Both the position numbers and the translations under genes were made by a program. 7,292 nucleotides of DNA from an uncultured Flavobacteriales bacterium (lineage in GTDB: Bacteria; Bacteroidota; Bacteroidia; Flavobacteriales_D; Sanyastnellaceae), in the NCBI GenBank assembly GCA_937890245.1, contig CALACF010000199.1, positions 1-7,292 of the forward strand, given 5' to 3'. Every line of letters starts with the position of its first letter. Position 1 is the first letter of the stretch. The notes under the pieces were generated by a model. It was not told the DNA's origin and ran no database searches. It saw only the letters and a list, made by a program, of their open reading frames with translations. Below, piece after piece: positions 1-5,250 of the stretch.

Positions 1-1
1 C

Positions 2-1075
2 ATCAAGTCGCGCGCGTTCTCCGATGCGGTTGCGGCTGACCCTTCCTTGGGTCTGCAAGAGTTGCTATTGCACACGGGGCAGCATCATGACGAGGCGATG
101 AGCGGCCGGTTTTTTGCCGAGCTGGGATTGCGCACGCCGGATGTGCAGTTGACGGTCCCTCCCGGTGGCCATGGCGCACGAACGGCTCGGATGCTCGAGG
201 GCATTGAGGCGGTAGTTTTAGATCGCAAGCCAGATGCCGTTCTGGTTTATGGGGACACGGATTCGACGTTGGCCGGTGCCTTGGCGGCGGCGAAGCTGAA
301 TGTGCCAGTCGCCCATGTTGAGGCAGGCCTGCGCTCTGGTGATCGGACGATGCCCGAGGAGGTGAACAGAATTTTAACAGACCATGCCAGCACGTGGTGC
401 TACACGACGAGTTCAGTGGCAACTGATCAGCTCGCCCGTGAAGGCATGGGCGGGGAAGCGGTCATTGAGGTAGGCGACGTGATGTACGATGTGGCCTTGG
501 GTGCTGCGAAAAGCGCTGAGGCGCCGGTCTCCAAGTCGAAGAATGCGCCCTTGGTCGTGGTAACCTTGCACCGCCCATTCAATGCCGACCACCCCGAACG
601 AATGGCGGCCATTTTGGAGAATCTGGCGAACGCGGCTATAGCGGGTAGCCCTGAGCCGTGGCGGGTATTGTTTCCCATGCATCCTCGGACTTCGAGCAAT
701 CTTGAGCGCGCTTGGGGCGCGGGTTGGCGCGATATGATTCCCGCCCCGATCGAGGTCGTGGAGCCGATGGGATATCTGGACTTACAAGCGGCATTGCGCG
801 AGGCTTCACTGGTGTTCACCGACTCAGGTGGACTGCAGAAGGAGGCCTTTTTTGCCGGGGCACCCTGCGTGGTGATGCGCCCTTCAACAGAGTGGACCGA
901 ATTGGTAGACTGCGGTGCGGCGGTCTTGTGCGCGGAGCCCGGGCCAGGATTGCGCAAGGCCCTGCAAAGCCAGATGAAGCTGGACCTGTTGACTGTTGTG
1001 CCAGCAGGAACGATGTTGTATGGCGGTGGACATGCGGGGCGCCGTATTGCTGAACATTTGAGCCAGGTGCTATGA
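2..1075 (+). CDS. wecB: Non-hydrolysing UDP-N-acetylglucosamine 2-epimerase, 5' partial
   Basis: The enzyme interconverts UDP-GlcNAc and UDP-ManNAc in the cytoplasm, supplying activated ManNAc or its derivatives for surface polysaccharides. The frame is open from base 2 (IKSRAFSDAV...) and has no convincing start, so the gene begins upstream of the window; TTG at 47 is internal. About 357 residues are visible against a usual 360-380, so only a short N-terminal stretch (the GTRPE-type loop) is missing. Family signatures appear in order: HTGQH, GDTDST, HVEAGLRS followed by PEEVNR (the conserved Asp and two Glu of the active site), VTLHRPFN (the HR motif), MHPRT, and TDSGG-QKEA followed by RPSTEWTE, which binds UDP. 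No key residue is missing. Its TGA overlaps the next ATG (ATGA at 1072-1075), indicating translational coupling to the deacetylase-like gene. The family is certain; the exact polysaccharide pathway is not visible here. Confidence 0.93.
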   Translation: MKSRAFSDAVAADPSLGLQELLLHTGQHHDEAMSGRFFAELGLRTPDVQLTVPPGGHGARTARMLEGIEAVVLDRKPDAVLVYGDTDSTLAGALAAAKLNVPVAHVEAGLRSGDRTMPEEVNRILTDHASTWCYTTSSVATDQLAREGMGGEAVIEVGDVMYDVALGAAKSAEAPVSKSKNAPLVVVTLHRPFNADHPERMAAILENLANAAIAGSPEPWRVLFPMHPRTSSNLERAWGAGWRDMIPAPIEVVEPMGYLDLQAALREASLVFTDSGGLQKEAFFAGAPCVVMRPSTEWTELVDCGAAVLCAEPGPGLRKALQSQMKLDLLTVVPAGTMLYGGGHAGRRIAEHLSQVL

Positions 1076-1809
1076 GTGTTTTGGTATACGCAGAGAAGCG
1101 TACGGCGCGATTGGAGTACGCTTGTGAAATTGCGCTGACGGAAGTTTTGGGGACGGATTTTGAGGTCACCGAGGATGCCGATCGTTACGACCAGTGGTCT
1201 GGGCCGAGAATAAATTACAGCCGGCAGGCGGACCGAGGTGGATTGCAACTGAAGCCGGAAGGCTTGTTGGAAGAGCGTGGTATCCGGATGGTGCCGCCGC
1301 CGACTGGGAGCTTGAACGAGGAAATTGTACCCTTTCCCGACGACTCAATGCTGGGGTTTGACGCGCTCTCGGCAATTTTTTGGATGGTCGCCAGGATGGA
1401 GGAGTACGCCCCGCACGAGGTGGACCGGCATGGCCGGTTCGATCCGCGGGATTGCACTTCGTGGAAGATGGGCTGGATCACCCGGCCAGTGGCGGAGCGC
1501 TGGGCGATTGCATTGGGGCAGGCCCTCGAGCAATCCTCCAGTTTCACTTGGAAGCGAGCCCAATATAAGTTTGTCACGACCATCGACGTGGATAGCGCTT
1601 ACGCCTACCGCCACAAGGGCTTGATGCGTTCTTTGGGTGGTTTTGTCAAGGATGTGATGGGCCGGGATTGGGCCAATGCAGTTTCGCGGGCCCGTACATT
1701 GATTGGGCTAGAAGATGACCCATTCGATACATATGACCGATTTTCAGCGATCCACCGGCAGCATGGTGCGGAGGTCGTTTGGTTTTTTTACTCGCCGATT
1801 ACGGGATGA
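1072..1809 (+). CDS. Polysaccharide deacetylase-like protein, N-terminal part of a frameshifted gene
   Basis: This frame encodes the first 245 residues of a protein that should be about 438 residues long. Residues 1 to about 160 form an N-terminal domain typical of the large Bacteroidota deacetylase-like proteins (probably DUF7033), with a conserved-looking segment near residues 95-135 (FDALSAIFWMVARMEEY, then DRHGRFDP). The NodB-like catalytic barrel starts at about residue 167 with FVTTIDVD; D172 and D174 match the Asp motif 1 of carbohydrate esterase family 4. Homology is then lost: after AEVVWFF the frame reads YSPITG and stops. The expected sequence continues in the -1 frame from the same point. 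The start is ATG at 1072, inside the epimerase stop, so the two genes are coupled. The family is recognised from memory of homologues; substrate and activity are unknown, with deacetylation of an N-acetylated surface glycan the natural guess. Confidence 0.8.
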   Translation: MSVLVYAEKRTARLEYACEIALTEVLGTDFEVTEDADRYDQWSGPRINYSRQADRGGLQLKPEGLLEERGIRMVPPPTGSLNEEIVPFPDDSMLGFDALSAIFWMVARMEEYAPHEVDRHGRFDPRDCTSWKMGWITRPVAERWAIALGQALEQSSSFTWKRAQYKFVTTIDVDSAYAYRHKGLMRSLGGFVKDVMGRDWANAVSRARTLIGLEDDPFDTYDRFSAIHRQHGAEVVWFFYSPITG

Positions 1810-2387
1810 ATGACAAGGGGGTCCCGCATCGGTCGCCCGCGTTGCAGCGCTTGATTCGCAGTTTGGCAGACCACGACACGATCGGCTTGCACCCCGGTTA
1901 CCAGAGCCATGGGGCGGTGGAAAAGCGCGGGCATTCGGAGAGACTCGATCGGGAAATTGAGCGCTTGAGAAAAATTTCAAGGCGCGATGTAATCCGCACG
2001 CGGCAACATTTTCTGCTGCTGCACTTCCCGGATTCGTACCGGCGATTGATCGAGCGCGGCGTTCAGCACGACCATACGATGGGTCATGCGCAGATAGTGG
2101 GTTTCCGCTCGGGCATGAGCCGCTCGTACCGACATTTTGACGTGGAAAAATCATGCGTCACCGACCTGCGAATTCACCCTTTTGCCGCAATGGATGCAAC
2201 GCTAAATCATTACATGGGCCTTTCCCCCACGGCGGCTGTGGCAGAGGTGGAGCGCTTGCGCGATGAAGTGCGAGCAACGGGGGGTACGCTGCGTATTTTG
2301 TGGCACAACGAGAGCATTGCCGACCGCTGGAACTGGAAAGGCTGGTCTGATGTGTATGCCCAATTGATCGAGCGATGCACATCTTGA
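1779..2387 (+). CDS. Polysaccharide deacetylase-like protein, C-terminal part of the frameshifted gene
   Basis: This is the rest of the NodB-like domain, in the -1 frame relative to the upstream part. Homology resumes at VFLLADYG, which directly continues the ...EVVWFF of the other frame, so the TTG at 1779 is not a real start and an independent start would be artificial (the first in-frame ATG is at 1806). Visible motifs are GLHPGYQSH (H38, Y41 and S43, counted from 1779), which corresponds to the His-containing motif 2 of the NodB fold; RQHFLLLHFPDSYR; DHTMGHAQIVGFRSG; LRIHPFAAMDATL; and WHNESIADRW-W-GWSDVY near the C-terminus, a block shared by Bacteroidota homologues. No other frame break is seen, so the reading frame has not decayed further. 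The 3' end overlaps the next gene by 13 bases. Confidence 0.8.
   Translation: MVFLLADYGMNDKGVPHRSPALQRLIRSLADHDTIGLHPGYQSHGAVEKRGHSERLDREIERLRKISRRDVIRTRQHFLLLHFPDSYRRLIERGVQHDHTMGHAQIVGFRSGMSRSYRHFDVEKSCVTDLRIHPFAAMDATLNHYMGLSPTAAVAEVERLRDEVRATGGTLRILWHNESIADRWNWKGWSDVYAQLIERCTS
1783..1789 (+). other. Frameshift in a T7 run splitting the deacetylase-like gene
   Basis: The codons TGG TTT TTT TAC run through seven consecutive T's. Adding one T, or slipping back one base on the second TTT, gives W-F-F-L-L-A-D-Y-G and joins the two halves into one frame spanning 1072-2387 (about 438 residues). Possible causes are a base-calling error in a homopolymer, a true deletion, or recoding by ribosomal or transcriptional slippage. 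The heptamer T TTT TAC lets the P-site tRNA re-pair but not the A-site tRNA, so it is not a classic tandem-slip site. A sequencing error or a recent mutation is the simpler reading. Confidence 0.85.
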
Positions 2388-2836
2388 CACTTGCTTTTGG
2401 ATGGGCCGAGCTGCTCGAGGCGCTGGGATGGATGCTGCTGAGTATCGTGAAATTTGTGGTCACGCCTTCGCTGGCGTTAGCAGCTGGCGTACCGCCACTT
2501 CGGGTGTTCGCAATTTGTACAACAGGAGCCGCCGTGGGCATCGCAGCATTGTACCCGTTGAGCCGGCGGCTTTTTGCATGGCGAACCGAGCGCCGCATCC
2601 GCAAGGGCCTGCCTGTTTTCACAACGAGCCGCCGCCGCGTTGTGCACATCAAACAGCGCTGGGGCCTCTGGGGTATCGTCGCATTTTCGGGCGCAATTTC
2701 AGTCCCCATCGCAGTGCTCCTCGGGGCTAAATACTTCGGTCGCAGCCGCTGGATCATCCCAGCGTTGATGCTGTCATTCACCCTTTGGGCTGCAGTGTTG
2801 ACCTATGTTTCGTGGCGAATTATCCCCAGCCCTTGA
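2375..2836 (+). CDS. Small multi-spanning inner-membrane protein
   Basis: This 153-residue protein is strongly hydrophobic, with roughly four membrane segments at about residues 15-37, 41-61, 97-118 and 126-148. Between the second and third lies a very basic, presumably cytoplasmic, loop (about residues 64-95, with RRLFAWRTERRIRKG and SRRRVVHIKQRWG). The third segment contains a GIVAFSGAISVPIAVLLGAKYF block that I associate with small uncharacterised Bacteroidota membrane proteins. It faintly recalls the G-rich P-x-G loop region of the small multidrug-export/COG2426 type, but this is not strong enough to name a transport function. ATG 2375 is chosen because it is the earliest start in frame and overlaps the previous stop by 13 bases, suggesting coupling to the deacetylase-like gene. 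A role linked to surface glycans is only a context guess. Confidence 0.75.
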   Translation: MHILTLAFGWAELLEALGWMLLSIVKFVVTPSLALAAGVPPLRVFAICTTGAAVGIAALYPLSRRLFAWRTERRIRKGLPVFTTSRRRVVHIKQRWGLWGIVAFSGAISVPIAVLLGAKYFGRSRWIIPALMLSFTLWAAVLTYVSWRIIPSP

Positions 2837-2870
2837 ATCCCAATTCACTGACGGACCATCAACCGATACC

Positions 2871-3566
2871 ATGGAAAATCTCTTTTTCGATCTAGACCGC
2901 ACTCTCTGGGACTTTGAGCGCAATTCGGCACAAACCCTCCAGGAGATCTACAGTGAATTCGGGCTGAAGGAGCTTGGATGTGAAACATTTGGACGGTTTG
3001 TTGAAGTGTACAAGGTGGAGAACCAGAAATGCTGGGACGCTTACTTGGCCGGCCGCATGAGTCAGGCCGAGCTGCGTCCCGCCCGTTACGCAAACACCCT
3101 TCAGAAATTGGGAATTGACAAACCGGGGCTCGGTCGTGACCTCGGTGAGCAATACGTTGCCCGGAGTCCACGGCAGCGAAATTTGATCCCTGGCGCCTTA
3201 GAAGTCTTGGGGGAACTCAAGGGACGTGGCCATCGCATCATCATCTTGACCAATGGTTTTGATGAAGTCCAACGCATCAAAGTGGACAATTCTGGAATCG
3301 CGCCCTTTGTCGATCGTGTGCTGACCAGCGATGAATTGGGATATAAAAAACCAGACCCCAGATGCTTCGAAGCCGCCTTTGAGAAGACGGGTTGCACAGC
3401 TGGCAACACGTGGATGATCGGCGATGACTTTCACGCGGACATCCGTGGAGCGGCGGCAGTAGGCATGCGTCAGATTTTCTTCAGCCCCGACGGCTTGGCC
3501 CCCAGTGACCACCCACCAGCTACGGTCCAGATTGCTGCACTTTCCGAACTGATCGATTGCCTCTGA
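2871..3566 (+). CDS. yjjG: HAD-superfamily phosphatase, YjjG/YfnB type
   Basis: A cytoplasmic haloacid-dehalogenase-type phosphohydrolase of 231 residues. YjjG homologues dephosphorylate nucleoside 5'-monophosphates, including non-canonical pyrimidine nucleotides, as house-cleaning enzymes; the substrate of this protein is inferred from the family only. All four HAD motifs are present: FFDLDRT (nucleophile D7, acid/base D9, T11), ILTNG (T127), the lysine of GYKKPDP (K160), and IGDDFHADIRGA (D185, D186, D190 for magnesium). The alpha-helical cap lies between residues of about 15 and 100, and LWDFERN after motif I is typical of the YjjG group. ATG 2871 is preferred over an in-frame upstream ATG at 2805, because motif I then falls at the usual distance from the N-terminus and the longer version would overlap the preceding membrane protein and add an unrelated tail. 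It lies 34 bases downstream of the membrane-protein gene, with no clear Shine-Dalgarno sequence. Confidence 0.88.
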   Translation: MENLFFDLDRTLWDFERNSAQTLQEIYSEFGLKELGCETFGRFVEVYKVENQKCWDAYLAGRMSQAELRPARYANTLQKLGIDKPGLGRDLGEQYVARSPRQRNLIPGALEVLGELKGRGHRIIILTNGFDEVQRIKVDNSGIAPFVDRVLTSDELGYKKPDPRCFEAAFEKTGCTAGNTWMIGDDFHADIRGAAAVGMRQIFFSPDGLAPSDHPPATVQIAALSELIDCL

Positions 3567-3592
3567 GCGCGTCTGAATGCCTCTGAGCGCGT
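3555..3592 (+). repeat. Imperfect tandem repeat, 18-bp units at 20-bp spacing
   Basis: Units at 3555-3572 and 3575-3592 differ at one base (GATTGCCTCTGAGCGCGT and GAATGCCTCTGAGCGCGT); the last 15 bases are identical. The first unit encodes the final residues and TGA stop of the HAD gene, and the second lies in the short gap before the DUF3467 start. It looks like a small local duplication of the gene end. No regulatory role is evident. Confidence 0.85.
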
Positions 3593-3603
3593 ACCTTTCC
3601 CAT

Positions 3604-3933
3604 ATGGAGGAAGACAAGAAAAAAAAGCCGGCCAAGCTCAATATTGAGTTGCCAGAGACGATGGATGGTGGTGTGTATTCAAACCTTGCGCTGATCAACC
3701 ACAGCCAGACGGAGTTTGTTGTGGATTTCATCCAGGTGATGCCCGGCACACCAAAGGCCAAGGTGCGTGCGCGGGTTGTGCTGACACCTCAACACGCAAA
3801 ACGCGTGATGAAAGCGCTGATGGGCAATGTGAGTCGCTACGAATCGCAGAACGGTGAAATCGTGTTAAAGGGAGGCGACGAGGCGCAGTATACGGGGCCT
3901 GTCAATTTTGGAGGCCCGCAGGGCGAGGCCTGA
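3604..3933 (+). CDS. DUF3467 family protein
   Basis: A small soluble protein of 109 residues with no known biochemical function. The core matches the DUF3467 pattern: GVYSNLALINHSQTEFVVDFIQVMPGTPKAKVRARVVLTPQHAKRVMKAL, about residues 23-72. It is preceded by a lysine-rich, probably disordered N-terminus (MEEDKKKKPAK) and followed by a Gly-rich tail. ATG 3604 is chosen over an in-frame ATG at 3577: the acidic/lysine N-terminus right after the Met resembles homologues, and the upstream ATG would translate the duplicated repeat into MPLSAYLSH. There is no obvious Shine-Dalgarno sequence. It follows the HAD gene by 37 bases on the same strand and is the last + strand gene before the convergent pair. 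Family assignment is strong; role unknown. Confidence 0.88.
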   Translation: MEEDKKKKPAKLNIELPETMDGGVYSNLALINHSQTEFVVDFIQVMPGTPKAKVRARVVLTPQHAKRVMKALMGNVSRYESQNGEIVLKGGDEAQYTGPVNFGGPQGEA

Positions 3934-3938
3934 TTTTT

Positions 3939-3954
3939 AGCGTCTTTCGACGCT
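3939..3954. terminator. Short perfect hairpin in convergent gap, possible terminator
   Basis: AGCGTC and GACGCT form a 6-bp stem around a 4-base loop: TTTC on the + strand, GAAA (a stable GNRA tetraloop) on the - strand. It sits between the stop of the DUF3467 gene (3933) and the stop of the oppositely oriented gene (3958-3956), the expected place for a shared terminator. A T5 tract lies on the 5' side on the + strand (3934-3938), but neither strand has a long U-tract after the stem, so intrinsic termination would be weak in either direction. Confidence 0.45.
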
Positions 3955-3955
3955 T

Positions 3956-5248
3956 TCAGTCCGGGTTGCGGTGGATGCCGCCCGGCGTGATCACGCCCAA
4001 GATGCGTCCGCCCAGAAGGCCGGGGTATTCTTGGTCCAAATCGTTGTAAAGCGTGTTGGCCGCCTTTGAAGCTGAGCGCGGCAAGGTGCTTTTGCCCGAT
4101 GGATCAAAGATGGTCAGCTCGACGCGGTCGTCTGAGGCGGCGTCGGTCAGAAGTTTTCGGGGACCCTCAACCAGCACGTGGTGCAGGACCTCAGCGACTG
4201 CTATCCCACTGAGACCTGACGCATTCAGTTGGCCGATCAGTGCGTTGGCCGTTGCGTGCAAACCGGCAATTCCAGGGCGAACCAAGGAGAAATCTGTTTC
4301 GTGCTCTTCGGCATTGCGTGGGCGGTGGTCCGAGCAAATCACGTCGATTGTACCGTCGATTACAGCAGCGAGCAATGCTTTGCGGTCGGTTTCTTCGCGC
4401 AAGGGCGGCTGGGTTTTGAAACGGCCGTCAAATCCAGTGATCGCCTGATGGTCGAAGCACAAATGATGCGCCGCTGTGCCACAGCTCACCAGCACGCCAG
4501 CTTCTTTTGCCGTGCGAATCAATGCGAGCCCTGCGGCGCTACTCACCACTGGAATGTGGAGACGCCCGCCAGTGTATTCAGCGATGGTTAGATCGCGCTG
4601 CAAGCGAATTGTCTCCTGCTCAATGGGAATGCCCGACAAGCCCAATTCAGTGCTGACCGCACCCTCGTGAACCACCCCTGCAGATTGGAACCGGCCCTCG
4701 ATGGGGGCTGCGTATATCACACCGCCTTTGGGCGCGACATATTCCAGGGCGCGCCTGAGCAATTCGGGATGGTCCAGCGGCCCGTCATCTGAAAATCCGA
4801 CCGCGCCCGCTTCGCGCATGTCGTACAATTCGGCGAGCGCTTTTCCTTTTGCACCTGCACTGACACAGCCGAGTGGTAGTACGCCGACCACGTGACTTTC
4901 GGCCCGCTTGCGCAAGAACTCAATCGAAGCCTTTCCGTCCACAACCGGGGAGGTATGGGGCGAAGGCGCAATGCGGGTGAAGCCGCCTTGGGCCGCCGCG
5001 TCGAGACCTGTGGAAATCGTTTCTGCCGTTTCAAATCCGGGGTCTCTCAGCTCTGCTTGAACGTCCCACCAGCCGTTGGATACGCACGCGCCGTTGAGGT
5101 CCCATTGCTCTACGCCCGCTTCTAGATTGGCATCATCCATGGAGAAAATAGCGGTCACGCGGCCACCGCGAATCGCAAGGTGGCAGCGGGTTCCGTGGAG
5201 GGGGTGCCCGGGTTCAATCCACAGGGCGTTGGTGAGATCGAGGTTCAT
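3956..5248 (-). CDS. Dihydroorotase-like protein lacking metal ligands, predicted non-catalytic
   Basis: A 430-residue amidohydrolase-superfamily protein most like class I dihydroorotases of pyrimidine synthesis. The fold signature is present: the post-strand block LRDPGFETAETISTGLDAAAQGGFT (residues 67-91), GAVGFSDDGPL (D154/D155), KTQPPLREETDR (about 278-289), DVICSDHRP (D307) and a C-terminal LTIFDPS beta segment. The metal-binding residues are not. The expected D-x-H-x-H-x-R-x-PG reads D62-V-Q64-A-E66-L-R68-D-PG; the loop that normally carries the third His reads IYAAPIEG (about 178-184); the strand that normally has H-x-S after LHI reads LHIPVVSS (230-237). The MPNT motif is SPHT. It is therefore probably a pseudoenzyme; non-catalytic PyrC-like partners of aspartate transcarbamoylase are known in Pseudomonas. 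The start ATG shares one base with the upstream TGA, showing translational coupling. The name dihydroorotase should not be read as an activity. Confidence 0.85.
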   Translation of the reverse strand: MNLDLTNALWIEPGHPLHGTRCHLAIRGGRVTAIFSMDDANLEAGVEQWDLNGACVSNGWWDVQAELRDPGFETAETISTGLDAAAQGGFTRIAPSPHTSPVVDGKASIEFLRKRAESHVVGVLPLGCVSAGAKGKALAELYDMREAGAVGFSDDGPLDHPELLRRALEYVAPKGGVIYAAPIEGRFQSAGVVHEGAVSTELGLSGIPIEQETIRLQRDLTIAEYTGGRLHIPVVSSAAGLALIRTAKEAGVLVSCGTAAHHLCFDHQAITGFDGRFKTQPPLREETDRKALLAAVIDGTIDVICSDHRPRNAEEHETDFSLVRPGIAGLHATANALIGQLNASGLSGIAVAEVLHHVLVEGPRKLLTDAASDDRVELTIFDPSGKSTLPRSASKAANTLYNDLDQEYPGLLGGRILGVITPGGIHRNPD

Positions 5249-5250
5249 CA
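5246..5250 (-). promoter_or_regulatory. TGATG stop/start overlap coupling BatA/VWA gene to dihydroorotase-like gene
   Basis: On the - strand the last codon AGC is followed by TGATG. TGA ends the BatA/VWA protein and its A begins the ATG of the dihydroorotase-like protein. A one-base overlap of this type usually means the downstream gene is translated by reinitiation from the same transcript, tying the amounts of the two proteins together. No separate promoter or Shine-Dalgarno sequence is evident at the junction. Confidence 0.85.

Noticed and set aside
560..585. HRPFN in the epimerase instead of the HRxEN seen in many homologues, considered as a damaged active site
   Set aside because: The catalytically important His-Arg is kept, HRP-[FY]-N variants seem familiar from Bacteroidota epimerases, and all other active-site motifs are intact.
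427..1248. Long open frame (273 codons) on the - strand opposite the epimerase
   Set aside because: It lies antisense to a well-supported epimerase and runs into the next gene; its translation is Arg/Ser/Pro-rich with no recognisable family, as expected for a shadow of GC-rich coding sequence.
2805..2870. Upstream in-frame ATG giving a 253-residue HAD protein
   Set aside because: The added 22 residues overlap the membrane-protein gene and do not resemble HAD N-termini; the ATG at 2871 places the DLDRT motif at the usual position.
2790..2870. Possible Bacteroidota-type promoter (TAnnTTTG) upstream of the HAD gene
   Set aside because: The only near match (TATGTTTC around 2804) has a mismatch in the core and no TTG box at proper spacing, so it does not support a promoter call.
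3577..3603. Upstream in-frame ATG for the DUF3467 gene
   Set aside because: It lies within the second copy of the tandem repeat and adds residues not typical of the family; the ATG at 3604 gives the expected charged N-terminus.
3619..3627. A8 run with a zero-frame A AAA AAG heptamer near the start of the DUF3467 gene, resembling a -1 slippery site
   Set aside because: The heptamer is explained by a run of lysine codons in a disordered N-terminus. A -1 shift would hit a stop within about ten codons, and no Shine-Dalgarno-like stimulator or strong stem-loop was noticed next to it.
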